A stretch of DNA of 64,000 nucleotides from Acidobacteria subdivision 2 bacterium RH1 MAG20 (GTDB taxonomy: Bacteria > Acidobacteriota > Terriglobia > Terriglobales > Acidobacteriaceae), in assembly GCA_002197545.1 (NCBI GenBank), contig NFUO01000702.1, forward strand, positions 73,510 through 137,509, read 5' to 3'. The notes under the pieces are model-generated. The model did not search any database, was not told where the DNA came from, and was given only the letters and a program-made list of their open reading frames with translations. Positions 51,244 to 59,820 of this stretch are shown piece after piece. A program made the translations under genes and the position numbers. The stretch's first letter is position 1, and each line of letters opens with the position of its first letter.

Positions 51244-51309
51244 CACGTCATCTCGACCGAAGGCGCGCAGTTTTATCGTGCGCCGCAGTGGAGAGACCCC
51301 TGTATTTCG
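51244..51309 (+). repeat. Dispersed palindromic repeat, variant hairpin
   Basis: CACGTCATCTCGACCGAAGG, hairpin GCGCGCAG-TTTTAT-CGTGCGC, then the right arm GAGAGACCCCTGTATTTCG. It is paired with an inverted copy 50 bases downstream. Confidence 0.8.
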
Positions 51310-51360
51310 TCCTTCGCCTTTACCCCTTCCCCCAACCGCCTGAACTCGTGCCTCATGAAA

Positions 51361-51422
51361 GAAATACAGGCTTCTCCTCTCCGCTACGCTAAAAACCGCG
51401 CGGCTCCGGTCGAGATGACGTA
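51361..51422 (-). repeat. Dispersed palindromic repeat, inverted variant
   Basis: GAAATACAGGCTTCTCCTCTC, hairpin with AAAAA loop (CGCTA/CCGCG variant), then GGTCGAGATGACG. Together with 51244-51309 it forms a head-to-head pair like a BIME. Confidence 0.75.
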
Positions 51423-51486
51423 TGTGGGTGGGGCAACGAGCAGAACTGCCCGCCTTAGGCGGATACTAACCATAAGCAACCACGCA

Positions 51487-51777
51487 ATGCCCGACGCCAA
51501 ACCCAGCCTCGCTATCCGCATCGCCTTCGGGGCCTACAAGACCGTGGTCTCGCCCATCCTGCACGCCTTCAGCCCGTCCCAATGCCTCTACCTGCCCACC
51601 TGCTCCGAATACGCCTACGTCGCGCTGGTCCGTTTCGGCCTGGTCCGCGGCTCCTGGCTGGCCCTGCGCCGGTTTGCCCGCTGCCACCCTTTCGCGAAAG
51701 GCGGCCTCGATCCCGTTCCCAATCGAAACCCGGAGCCAGTCCATTCCGTCTCTATTCACACAGACCGTTTACCATAG
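51487..51777 (+). CDS. yidD: Membrane protein insertion efficiency factor
   Basis: 96 residues. The YidD signature is clear: YKTVVSPIL (17-25), CLYLPTCSEYAYVAL (about 33-47), GSWLALRRFARCHPFAKGGLDPVP (about 54-77). It has an N-terminal amphipathic helix and is a peripheral inner-membrane protein helping YidC. It is adjacent to yidC in the conserved order, although repeats have widened the gap from rnpA. Confidence 0.96.
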   Translation: MPDAKPSLAIRIAFGAYKTVVSPILHAFSPSQCLYLPTCSEYAYVALVRFGLVRGSWLALRRFARCHPFAKGGLDPVPNRNPEPVHSVSIHTDRLP

Positions 51778-51838
51778 CAAGAGGTTCAGCGCTCGCGCTG
51801 CCGCCGCTTCATGTTCAGTAAAAGAATAGGAAATATCC

Positions 51839-53653
51839 TTGGCAGAGTTTAAAAACCCCAATCAACAGGGCGGACAGGACAACAATTCGTTCCTCCTTAT
51901 GATGCTCGTGCTGGTCGCAGTCTTCTTTGGCCTGCAATACTTCCGCACGTCCAGGACCAAACCGGAATCTCCAACCGCTCCGGCCGCCGCGCAGAGCGCC
52001 CAACCTGCGGCAACGCCCGCCGCGCAGCCACCTGCTGCTGTTCCTGCCTCTGCGGCAAAGGATGCCGCGGCCAAATCGCAGCCCGTCGTTCAGGCAACAG
52101 CCGCCTCCACCACCGTCATCGAGAACGAGCTCTACCGCATCACCTTCTCCAACCGCGGCGCTGAGGTCATAAGCTGGATTCTCAAGAAGAAGCCCGATGG
52201 GGGCATCTTCAAGGACGACAAGGGTCAACCGCTCGACATCGTCCACACCCAGGCCGCCAAAAAGTTCGGCTACCCACTCTCCCTCTACACCTACGAGCCC
52301 GCCCTCACCGCTACTCTCAACAACGCGCTCTACGTTCCATCGGCGACCGGCAACCTTGCCGCCCCGGCGAAGCTCACCTTCACCTACTCTGACGGCAATA
52401 TCCAAGTCCGCAAGACCTTCTCGTTCGACGAGACCTACGTCCTCCACGCCGACGTCGAAGTCACCCAGAACGGAACCCCCGTCCGCGCCTTGCTGAGCTG
52501 GCCCGGCGGCTTCGGCGACCAGGACGACAATCTCTCCTACGGCAGTTCGCAGTTCGACACCAACCGCAGCGGCAAAACCGAGCATATCGCCGCCAAGAAG
52601 GTCTCCGGCGGAGCCACCATCAACGGCCCCATCGACTGGGCCGGCGTCAGCGACGCCTTCTTTGCCGCCGTCTTCCTTCCCGACACACCCGATACCGCCA
52701 CCGTCGCCTCGCTGCACGACGAACTCGATGTCGCCAAGACCATCCACCGCACCGGCTTCAGCAGCAGCTCCAAAGGCCCCATCAACATCCCCGTCCTCGG
52801 CGCAGCCATCGGCAGCACCAGCGGCGCGGTCTCTACTCGCATCTACGTCGGCCCCAAGGCCATCAGCGTCCTCAAAGCCATCAAAGCCTCCAACAATGGC
52901 CCCAGCCTCGAATCTCTCGTCGACTTCGGCTTCTTCGGCGTCATCGGCAAATACCTCTTCATCTCACTTCAGTTCATCCACGCGCATGTCGCATCGAACT
53001 GGGGCTGGGCCATCATCCTGCTCACCGTCCTCATCAACATCCTCATGCTGCCGTTCCGCATCAAGACCATGCAGAACGGCCTGAAGATGCAGCGCATCCA
53101 GCCGCAGATGAACGCCATCAAGGAGCGCTACAAGAAGTACAAAGCCACCGACCCCAAGAAGAGCGAGATGAACGCCGAGATCATGAAGCTCCAGAAGGAC
53201 AACGGAGTCAACATGTTTGGCGGCTGCATTCCCACGCTCATTACCCTGCCGCTGCTCTATGCGTTCTACGGAATGCTGCCCCGCGTCGTCGAGCTCCGCC
53301 ACGCTCACTGGCTCTGGCTGCCCGACCTGCAGCAGCCCGATCCCTGGCACATCCTGCCCATCGTCATGGTCATCAGCCAGTTCCTGGTGCAGTACTACAC
53401 GCCCTCGCCCGGCGTCGATCCTCAGCAGCAGAAGATGATGGCCTTTACCATGCCCGCCATCTCCGGCTGGTTTACCTGGACCTACGGCTCCGGCCTCGCC
53501 CTCTACTGGGCCGTCGGCAACTTCGTCGGCATCATCCAGCAGACTGTGATGAACCGCACCAGCCTCGGCAAAGAGATGCGCGCAGTCGCCGCCAAACGCG
53601 CCCGCCGCAAGGCAGGCACGGGTACAGGCAAGGTCATCCAGGGAAAACAATAA
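51839..53653 (+). CDS. yidC: Membrane protein insertase YidC
   Basis: 604 residues, TTG start (MAEFKNPNQQ). Helix 1 (FLLMMLVLVAVFFGLQYF, about 18-35) is followed by an Ala/Pro-rich linker (45-85). The large periplasmic P1 beta domain (about 90-350) comes next. The 60KD_IMP core (about 370-580) has WGWAIILLTVLINILMLPF carrying the positively charged groove residue region, MNAIKERYKK, GCIPTLITLPLLYAFYGML and the terminal NRTSLGKEMRAVAAKR tail. It inserts inner-membrane proteins alone or with Sec. Full Gram-negative-type YidC. Confidence 0.97.
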   Translation: MAEFKNPNQQGGQDNNSFLLMMLVLVAVFFGLQYFRTSRTKPESPTAPAAAQSAQPAATPAAQPPAAVPASAAKDAAAKSQPVVQATAASTTVIENELYRITFSNRGAEVISWILKKKPDGGIFKDDKGQPLDIVHTQAAKKFGYPLSLYTYEPALTATLNNALYVPSATGNLAAPAKLTFTYSDGNIQVRKTFSFDETYVLHADVEVTQNGTPVRALLSWPGGFGDQDDNLSYGSSQFDTNRSGKTEHIAAKKVSGGATINGPIDWAGVSDAFFAAVFLPDTPDTATVASLHDELDVAKTIHRTGFSSSSKGPINIPVLGAAIGSTSGAVSTRIYVGPKAISVLKAIKASNNGPSLESLVDFGFFGVIGKYLFISLQFIHAHVASNWGWAIILLTVLINILMLPFRIKTMQNGLKMQRIQPQMNAIKERYKKYKATDPKKSEMNAEIMKLQKDNGVNMFGGCIPTLITLPLLYAFYGMLPRVVELRHAHWLWLPDLQQPDPWHILPIVMVISQFLVQYYTPSPGVDPQQQKMMAFTMPAISGWFTWTYGSGLALYWAVGNFVGIIQQTVMNRTSLGKEMRAVAAKRARRKAGTGTGKVIQGKQ

Positions 53654-53691
53654 AAGTCGTCCTTGCAAGACAAGACCCGTACCCCCAAACG

Positions 53692-53751
53692 CACGTCATC
53701 TCGACCGAAGGCGGCGCTTTTGCCGCCGCAGCGGAGAGACCCCTGTATTTT
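53692..53751 (+). repeat. Dispersed palindromic repeat (CGTCATCTCGACC family)
   Basis: CACGTCATCTCGACCGAAGG, the GGCGGC/GCCGCC hairpin with GCTTTT loop, then GAGAGACCCCTGTATTTTG. It lies between yidC and the R3H gene. Confidence 0.85.
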
Positions 53752-53858
53752 GCTGTTGTCGTTGCTTGTTCTTCCGGTCACACCTAAACCATCGTTCTTC
53801 CATGCCGATTGGAAACAACGCCGTCCCCATGAGACGATGATTCTGGACACCAAACAGA

Positions 53859-54485
53859 ATGAGCGCAATTACCCCCCCAAGCCCTGCAGCAAAGAAAATT
53901 GAAGCATTTCTCCAGACGCTTCGCACCTCCAGCGGTCTGGAGTTCGAGTTCCAAATCCTTGCCTGCAACGGCCACGTGCAACCAGAGGCGCAACCCCACT
54001 CCAGCGAGCCCGCCGGGGACACCCCCCACGTTTCAAATCCATCCACCCCATCTCCCGAAGTTTGCGTCGAGTTCACCGGCCCCGACACCCCGCTCCTCAC
54101 CGCACGCAACGGCGAACTCCTCAACGCCATCGAGCACCTCGCCGCCAAAGTTCTCCGCCTCGAACACGAAGACCACGACCGCATCTCCTTCGACGCCGAA
54201 AACTTCAAGCTCCTCCGCAACCGCGAGCTCCAGCTCATCGCCGAAGCCGCCGCCGAAAAGGTCCGCGCCACCGGCCGCCCCTATTCCTTTCCGCCTATGA
54301 ACTCGCGCGAGCGCCGTCTGCTCCACCTGGCCCTCGGCTCTTCCGGCCTGCCCACCGCTTCCAGCGGCCTCGGCCCTCGCCGCTTCGTCGTCCTTTACCC
54401 CGAAGGCCAACAGCCCATCGAACCGCAGCAACCCTCCACCCACGACCGCACCCGCGCTATCCGCAGCTCCTTCCGCCGCCGCTGA
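53859..54485 (+). CDS. R3H-domain protein (Jag/KhpB-like)
   Basis: 208 residues. The N-terminal part (about 8-35) and VCVEFTGPDTPLLTARNGELLNAIEHLAAKVL (about 68-99) correspond to the KH-like Jag_N/KH region. The R3H single-strand nucleic-acid motif is in the FPPMNSRERRLLHLAL segment (about 146-161). The basic Arg-rich tail is unassigned. KhpB/Jag proteins bind RNA and affect cell elongation or division in Gram-positives; the position after yidC is conserved. The KH domain is shorter than usual and interrupted by a low-complexity PQPHSSEPAGDTP stretch. Confidence 0.85.
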   Translation: MSAITPPSPAAKKIEAFLQTLRTSSGLEFEFQILACNGHVQPEAQPHSSEPAGDTPHVSNPSTPSPEVCVEFTGPDTPLLTARNGELLNAIEHLAAKVLRLEHEDHDRISFDAENFKLLRNRELQLIAEAAAEKVRATGRPYSFPPMNSRERRLLHLALGSSGLPTASSGLGPRRFVVLYPEGQQPIEPQQPSTHDRTRAIRSSFRRR

Positions 54486-54551
54486 AGCAGGGAACAGTAT
54501 ACTAAAACAGCAAATAAAATTTCTGTTGTCACACTCCCATCACCCAACCTC

Positions 54552-54613
54552 AAGTCATCTCGACCGGACCCTGAGCGAAGTCGAAGGGTAGCGGAGAGAC
54601 CCCTGTATTTCGC
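54552..54613 (+). repeat. Hybrid palindromic repeat
   Basis: The left arm GTCATCTCGACCGG and right arm GAGAGACCCCTGTATTTCG belong to the main family. The centre CCTGAGCGAAGTCGAAGG belongs to the other family (10575, 11774). A chimera of two repeat families. Confidence 0.75.
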
Positions 54614-54658
54614 CGTCCTTATCTCACCCAATTCTGTCTTGAAAGGTTGATCGGCGCT

Positions 54659-55357
54659 TTACTTTTGCATGCCATCGTTTTTGGATAGGCTCTTCGGCAT
54701 CAATGCTCCCACGGCGATCAGCCAGAGGAATCCGCCGAAACGGACGATAGGAATGCAAAATTCCATCGGGGTTGCGATCAGGCTGAACGTAGAGAGTACC
54801 CCTGCGACTGCGATCAACATGCCAAACCAGAACAGCCACCGCGGCAACAGACGAGCGAAGTAACTCGTGAGCGATACCCCTGCGGCCAGCAACCCAAAGC
54901 CTGCCGCGAAGGCAGTCCCGCCGAAGAGGAAGCTGAGCAAGTACAGCGCCCGGGTGACGGGAACCGATGCGTTCACTTCGGGCACCGACAAGACCCACGA
55001 GCATAGAGCGCAGGCAGCCAACATCCCCGACGCTGCAAATCCTCCGAAGAGCGCGATATAAGTTCCTGCCGCGCGAACTCCCAGAAATCGCAAGCGACTG
55101 ACAACCGTGGCCGTGTAGACGCCCAGCGGTATCGCCGATCCGAGAAAGAGAAAGGAATACATCCGGTCAGCCTCCGGGCTCTGAGCAAAAAATCTCTGCA
55201 CAACTTCGTCCGACCCATTCGGTCCCACGAACGCTGCGCCATGTCGCAACACAGCACCAGCGATCAGGCTGGCGGCGAAGAGAAGCGTATAAGCCAAAGC
55301 CGGAAGAAGAAGCGGCGGCCCGGCATGATAGGAGCGGAGACCAGTATTCGTTTCCAT
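54659..55357 (-). CDS. DUF4386-family membrane protein
   Basis: 232 residues from ATG 55357. Six to seven membrane helices (for example ALAYTLLFAASLIAGAVL, FLFLGSAIPLGVYTA, LLSFLFGGTAFAAGFGLLA, LFWFGMLIAVAGVLSTF). The arrangement and the central ADRMYSFLFLGSAIPLG match DUF4386, whose function is unknown. It is divergent from the MarR gene over a 54-bp control region, so it is probably MarR-controlled. Confidence 0.75.
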   Translation of the reverse strand: METNTGLRSYHAGPPLLLPALAYTLLFAASLIAGAVLRHGAAFVGPNGSDEVVQRFFAQSPEADRMYSFLFLGSAIPLGVYTATVVSRLRFLGVRAAGTYIALFGGFAASGMLAACALCSWVLSVPEVNASVPVTRALYLLSFLFGGTAFAAGFGLLAAGVSLTSYFARLLPRWLFWFGMLIAVAGVLSTFSLIATPMEFCIPIVRFGGFLWLIAVGALMPKSLSKNDGMQK

Positions 55358-55359
55358 AG

Positions 55360-55403
55360 TGAATGATATATAACATGAATGATAAATTTGTGCAATAATT
55401 ATC
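55360..55403. promoter_or_regulatory. Candidate operator between DUF4386 and MarR genes
   Basis: Direct repeat TGAATGATA at 55360-55368 and 55376-55384 (16 bp apart), plus an inverted pair GATAA (55381-55385)/TTATC (55399-55403). AT-rich, in the divergent promoter region. Confidence 0.55.
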
Positions 55404-55411
55404 GAAAATTT

Positions 55412-55891
55412 ATGGATCAACAGAAAAAAAGAGGAAACCCAGCCTTTCTGCTCGCCCAGGTTGGCGGCCATGCTGCGTCTCAATTCGCGCAACGACTGGC
55501 TGTCCTGAAGTTGACGCCGCCGGACGCAGGTATCCTGCGGCTGCTCGGCATCAGCGCGGGCATGAGCCAACAGAAGTTATCGGAAAAGCTGGGAATTCAT
55601 CCCAGCCGTCTGGTCGCCATTCTGGACGAACTGGAACGCCGCGGGTTCGTTCAACGAAACCCGAATAGCAAGGATCGGCGTCAGTATGCGCTTCATCTTA
55701 CAGAGGCCGGACGAAAGGTGCTGGACGAGATCGGACTCATCGGCCGCCAGCATCAGGACGCGCTCTGCGCCGCATTGAATCATGAGGAGCGCGAGACCCT
55801 GACGCAACTGCTTCAGAAAATTGCCGGGCAACAAGGACTGACGCCGGGCGTCCACCCCGGCTACAGACAGATGAAACCCGAGCCGAAGTAG
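55412..55891 (+). CDS. MarR-family transcriptional regulator
   Basis: 159 residues from ATG 55412; an ATG at 55379 is in frame but would overlap the operator-like repeats. Neither start has a clear ribosome site. The winged helix-turn-helix is intact: GMSQQKLSEKLGIHPSRLVAILDELERRGFVQRNPNSKDRRQYALHLTEAG (about 50-100), with the DRR wing motif. It likely represses itself and the divergent membrane protein in response to a small ligand. Confidence 0.92.
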   Translation: MDQQKKRGNPAFLLAQVGGHAASQFAQRLAVLKLTPPDAGILRLLGISAGMSQQKLSEKLGIHPSRLVAILDELERRGFVQRNPNSKDRRQYALHLTEAGRKVLDEIGLIGRQHQDALCAALNHEERETLTQLLQKIAGQQGLTPGVHPGYRQMKPEPK

Positions 55892-55931
55892 TCTTTTGCT
55901 GTTGCGTGTTCCTAATCGGTGTTAAGGAACC

Positions 55932-56037
55932 TCTGATTAAGTCCGGTTTGTTAAGGGCACGGCTTCAGCCGTGCCGCAAGTGGTCTGCCTGTAATGCGGC
56001 TTTAGCCGCTGAGGGAATATTCGGAGACTTAATCAGA
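55932..56037. mobile_element. MITE-like element with 12-bp terminal inverted repeats
   Basis: TCTGATTAAGTC (55932-55943) and GACTTAATCAGA (56026-56037) are perfect terminal inverted repeats. Inside is the double-hairpin repeat GGCACGGC-TTCA-GCCGTGCC and GCGGC-TTTA-GCCGC, shared with 13521-13585. About 106 bp, non-coding, no transposase. It lies between the MarR and GDCAEQFD genes. Confidence 0.6.
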
Positions 56038-56074
56038 CCTTCCCTTTATTTCGAGCGGACCTCACTCTAGCGAA

Positions 56075-56869
56075 CTATTGAAGCGTAAGGAGTATTGGGA
56101 TCAGGCCTTCGCCACTGGGAAGGGCGCCGAGCGCTTTCCCGATCACCGCACCGAATGCTTTTTCACGATCAGCAACCCGCATCGCATGTCCGGGATTATT
56201 CGAGGACGTAAGCAAATCGCCCACTTGTATCGCAGAGAGATGAGCGTCGGCCTTGCAGTAGACTTTACCCATCAAAGAAACTTTCAGGCGAGGGCCTTCA
56301 CTGGGAGATGAGTCGAGGAGGATTCCCGGACGAAAGCTCCCGGCTCCTGCAATTACGCCAGCGACTTTGCAGTCATATTCTGACGAGCTGACACGCAGTC
56401 CCCCCCTTTCTTCGTCGATCACGACGACCATTCCCGGCTCAATACTCTGCTCTCCCGCGCTATCGAATTGTTCGGCACAGTCCCCACCTGTCAATTGGAT
56501 ATCGCCGTTCACTGTCAGAACTCCGGCAACACAAGCATTGCCATCCAGGTAGCCTGCCCAACCGCTTGCACTCTTTCCATAGAGGCCATTTCCGCCGCCG
56601 GAGTGAATGCCTGTCACACCGGAGAATCCATCTGCTGCAGCCGTTCCGCGCACACCATCGTTTAGCTTGCTAACCCCCAGAACCCCAACAGCGCCTTTCT
56701 GCGCCAATCCGCTGACGCCTGCAGCAGTTCCAGCATCACTTTCGCTATAGCCAATTACCCCGTCACCGGTCGCACTGTATCCGATCACGGGCGGATTGCT
56801 TGCGGTTGTTTTGACTGGGTTTGCGATGAACTTGTTCAAATCGACGGCGGTCTTTTTAATGGTTGTCAT
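56075..56869 (-). CDS. Gly-rich repeat protein with GDCAEQFD-type C-terminal domain
   Basis: 264 residues. The N-terminal half (about 30-120) has degenerate G-V-x-G-x-S repeats (GVIGYSESDAGTAAGVSGLA, GVLGVSKLNDGVRGTA) typical of beta-helical surface or tail-spike stalks. The C-terminal half (about 125-264) has QLTGGDCAEQFD, PGMVVVIDEERGGLRVSSSEYD, VAGVIAGAG and GDLLTSSNNPGHAM, a domain known from many uncharacterised bacterial proteins. No signal peptide. The function is unknown; a structural or surface role is the best guess. Confidence 0.65.
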   Translation of the reverse strand: MTTIKKTAVDLNKFIANPVKTTASNPPVIGYSATGDGVIGYSESDAGTAAGVSGLAQKGAVGVLGVSKLNDGVRGTAAADGFSGVTGIHSGGGNGLYGKSASGWAGYLDGNACVAGVLTVNGDIQLTGGDCAEQFDSAGEQSIEPGMVVVIDEERGGLRVSSSEYDCKVAGVIAGAGSFRPGILLDSSPSEGPRLKVSLMGKVYCKADAHLSAIQVGDLLTSSNNPGHAMRVADREKAFGAVIGKALGALPSGEGLIPILLTLQ

Positions 56870-57175
56870 TGGTTCTCCTTTTTGGTGGCCATAGCTTAGT
56901 CGTTCCCATGCACAAAGGGGAAATTATTTTTTGCCTCCAGATGGCCCATTCCTGGATTGTCTCAGTGACGGCCAGCCTCGAAACAGCCGATTCACGTCCT
57001 GCACGAAAAAGTCCCGCAGGAAAAGGACTGGCGATGAAGAGTACGATCTGATACAAATTCCTCGTTGCCCTTTCATGTCTGTCAGTGAACCGGCCAACAC
57101 ATGTTTGGTGAAGTGGGCCTCAATGTGCTGAGAACGAAACGCGCCCCACCAAGCGCGTCCGAAGGAGGCTTTAAC
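56870..57175. other. Divergent intergenic region, no gene seen
   Basis: 306 bases between two divergent hypothetical genes. It contains the GGAGG ribosome sites of each gene at its ends, but no convincing hairpin, promoter pair or small frame. Confidence 0.5.
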
Positions 57176-57985
57176 ATGGCATACATTACTGCGCTCATTA
57201 TTTCCACCAGCGCCACGGAACTGCAAGTCAACACGGACGACATTACGTTCCTGAGCAGCGCGGGTGAGTCCTACGAATACGTGAGGATCGATGAATATCA
57301 GACCAGTCAACTTCCGGCCAAAAGACCATTTCCTCCGGCGGAGCAGAGTCAAGGCTCGGCCATAAATCCTCTTAGTGCGATGGGTGTGACGACCTTTTTT
57401 CAGCCCTTGAAACCGAATACGAGCTACACCTTTTTGTTATGGGGAGTTGCAAGCATCGACGGATACGGTGGCGACTACCCGGTGTACATCGACAAGAGCG
57501 TAGCCGTCACAACGCCTGCAAAAGCTCTGGATACTCCTTCAGACTATCTCGCTCCGGTATGCACTGGCGCCGCATTTCCGCAGACCCTGCAAGATTCCAA
57601 TCGCATCGTCATCAGTTGGACGTCTCCGCAGGGATATGACATGTACGCGATAACCTGCGACTACAGCGCGAACCCGCCTACCGGATCGCGTGTCGAAGAT
57701 AATAACGGCGGTGCTTCAGGCAACTTCACGTTCAGACAGCTACAGCCCGGCAGCGTACATTCTTTCTCGGTGCAAGGCGGAGCAGATATCGCGGGCGGTC
57801 TTCTCGCAGGGAATCTTGGTCATCATTGGTCGGCGTACAGTTCACTGATCTACGTGCAGGCCGTGCAGAACACGCGGCGACTGCGGAAATTTCTGCAGGA
57901 TAGCGGAGTGAGCGGCACAAACGGAATTCGCCTGCTCGTGCCAAAAACAAATGCGATCAGCCTGCGGAACCTGTTAGGAGTGTGA
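57176..57985 (+). CDS. FN3-like repeat protein
   Basis: 269 residues from ATG 57176 (GAAGGAGG with a 7-base spacer). Two fibronectin-III-like segments are suggested by LKPNTSYTFLLWGVASIDGYG (about 83-103) and VISWTSPQGYDMYAI ... LQPGSVHSFSVQGG (about 142-205). No signal peptide and no catalytic motif. Divergent from the Gly-rich protein, so the two may be co-regulated. It is not a recognised family member; it could be surface-associated or a relic of a tail-like system. Confidence 0.6.
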   Translation: MAYITALIISTSATELQVNTDDITFLSSAGESYEYVRIDEYQTSQLPAKRPFPPAEQSQGSAINPLSAMGVTTFFQPLKPNTSYTFLLWGVASIDGYGGDYPVYIDKSVAVTTPAKALDTPSDYLAPVCTGAAFPQTLQDSNRIVISWTSPQGYDMYAITCDYSANPPTGSRVEDNNGGASGNFTFRQLQPGSVHSFSVQGGADIAGGLLAGNLGHHWSAYSSLIYVQAVQNTRRLRKFLQDSGVSGTNGIRLLVPKTNAISLRNLLGV

Positions 57986-58172
57986 TGGCAGGTTTATCCA
58001 AATCTTCTTGATCTTCCCAACTGTACCAAAGTGCAGCAATCGGCCTGAATCGTCACCCTGCAATTCATTGAAAAATTAGCAGATGCTTCAAAAGCCCGGG
58101 AAGCCTTTGATAGGGATTTCCTGGCGGCCCCGCGCGCATTCGCAACTCGTTCCGTCGCCGCGAAGTGCCCCT

Positions 58173-58724
58173 TCACCCGCGCTGCAAAGCACTCTTGTCC
58201 CACCCGCTCACCAATCTGTCGCTCGCATGAGCAGCCATAACACTCCCCGTCCGCTCCAGATACTTGCGCCACTCCTCCGACTCCGCCACTCGCTTAAGCA
58301 CTGCATTCCGTTGCTTCAAAAGCGCGATCAGGTGCCGCCGCAGCACCGTCTTCTCCGCCACCCTGCCCAGCACGCCATACGGAGCGGTAAGACGTATCTC
58401 GTCCCGCATCCGCGTCCCATCATCCATCACGGCAAAGTGGTGCTCATGTTCGAACCGCAAAAACGAGCCGTCAACCATCACCTCGCGAAAGTAGCTGTAA
58501 GGCCGCCATCCATCGATCTTGTTGGTCTGCGTAAACCTCTGTCCAAAGTGCCGTCCCTGCCATTGCAGGAACTCGCCCTCTCCAAGCAGCCGCGGCGGCG
58601 TTCCGCCCGTCGCCTTCTCCCGCGTCTGCGCTGCCGACGCCAGATGCAGTTCAATGCTGGTCGCGAGTTTGAAGCACCGTTCCATCGGTGCGTCTATCCA
58701 TGTTGATAATCGAATGATTTCCAT
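58173..58724 (-). CDS. SRPBCC (START-like) ligand-binding protein
   Basis: 183 residues from ATG 58724. SRPBCC fold cues: WIDAPMERCFKLAT (about 8-21), GEGEFLQWQGRHFGQRFTQTNKI, FLRFEHEHHFAVMDDGTRMRDEIRLTAPYG (about 88-117) and a final LKRVAESEEWRKYL helix. It is related to the 'cell division inhibitor/cyclase-dehydrase' group of SRPBCC proteins. The ligand is unknown. A clear paralogue lies at 59821-60414, with the oxidoreductase between. Confidence 0.8.
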   Translation of the reverse strand: MEIIRLSTWIDAPMERCFKLATSIELHLASAAQTREKATGGTPPRLLGEGEFLQWQGRHFGQRFTQTNKIDGWRPYSYFREVMVDGSFLRFEHEHHFAVMDDGTRMRDEIRLTAPYGVLGRVAEKTVLRRHLIALLKQRNAVLKRVAESEEWRKYLERTGSVMAAHASDRLVSGWDKSALQRG

Positions 58725-58775
58725 ATCCTGCCCGCAAGCCTGTCCCGTTGTTGAATAGCCCAAAAGCAATCCCCA

Positions 58776-59684
58776 CTAAGCCAGCAGCAATACCTTTCCG
58801 ATTCCGCCTTTTTCCGCGGCCGCCTGTCCCTCGCCTGCATCCTGCAGCGGAACCATCCTGTCGATGGGAATCACAAACCGCTTTGCCGCTGCATCCTCGG
58901 CCATCGTCCGCAGCAACTCCGCATCCGGTTGGGTCTGTATCGGAACCACACGTATCGTCGGATGCATCTTCGCGTTTGCCGGCGCTCCCAGCACCGACGC
59001 AAACACTCCGCCCTGCTTCACTTTGGCCATCAGGGCCTCTGCCGTCTTGCCGCCTACAGTATCGGCCACCGCATCCACAAAGCCCAGCTTCTCCATCGCA
59101 GAGGTATCGTCCAAGGCAATCACCTCATCCGCGCCGATCCCCTTTGCCTCCTCCAACTGCTTCTTCCGAACGCCGGCAATCACCTTGGCTCCCGACTTCT
59201 TCGCCATCCATACCGCACTGCGGCCCACATTGCCCACGGCGCCCGAAACCAGCACCGTCTGTCCGGCCTTGATCTCCGTTCCTCGCGTAATCAACTGCGC
59301 TCCAGTCATCGTCACCAGCGGCAGCGCAGCAGCCTCCACCAGATCAAGCCCATCCGGAAGCAGCGCCACATCCTCAGGCTTCACTACAGCGAGCTCCGCA
59401 TAAGCAGAATTTCCCAGAGCGATTACCTTGTCTCCCGGCGCAAACCCGCTTACCCCTGCGCCAACCTCTCGCACCAGCCCCGCGATGTCCCGCCCCAGAA
59501 TCGCCGGCAGCGCAAGCGGCATGAACTCCTTCATTGCCCCACTCCGCAACTTGTAGTCGATAGGATTTACGCTGCTCGCCGCGATTCGCACCAGTATCTG
59601 ACCCTCTCCCACCACCGGATCGGCCGCTTCCTCATACTTAAGTTGGCTCGGCCCGCCATACTCATGCAGAACGACCGCCTTCAT
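58776..59684 (-). CDS. NAD(P)-dependent zeta-crystallin-like quinone oxidoreductase
   Basis: 302 residues from ATG 59684 (GAGGT upstream). Medium-chain dehydrogenase without zinc: KAVVLHEYGGPSQLKYEE (2-19), RIAASSVNPIDYKLRSG (about 33-49), GRDIAGLVREVG, and the nucleotide loop VLVSGAVGNVGRSAVWMAKKSGAKV (about 139-163; AxxGxxG form). The zinc-lobe cysteines are absent, typical of quinone/enone reductases. It lies between two SRPBCC paralogues on the same strand. Confidence 0.9.
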   Translation of the reverse strand: MKAVVLHEYGGPSQLKYEEAADPVVGEGQILVRIAASSVNPIDYKLRSGAMKEFMPLALPAILGRDIAGLVREVGAGVSGFAPGDKVIALGNSAYAELAVVKPEDVALLPDGLDLVEAAALPLVTMTGAQLITRGTEIKAGQTVLVSGAVGNVGRSAVWMAKKSGAKVIAGVRKKQLEEAKGIGADEVIALDDTSAMEKLGFVDAVADTVGGKTAEALMAKVKQGGVFASVLGAPANAKMHPTIRVVPIQTQPDAELLRTMAEDAAAKRFVIPIDRMVPLQDAGEGQAAAEKGGIGKVLLLA

Positions 59685-59820
59685 CGCAGTACCTCGTACA
59701 AATTTTGATGCATGCCGGAGCACTCACGCGCTCAGTAGCACGGGATTATTTAGACGGAGAAAAATGCTACATGACACATCGATGTCCGCAACCTCTGCTA
59801 TTGCAACACCAACCGGTCGC

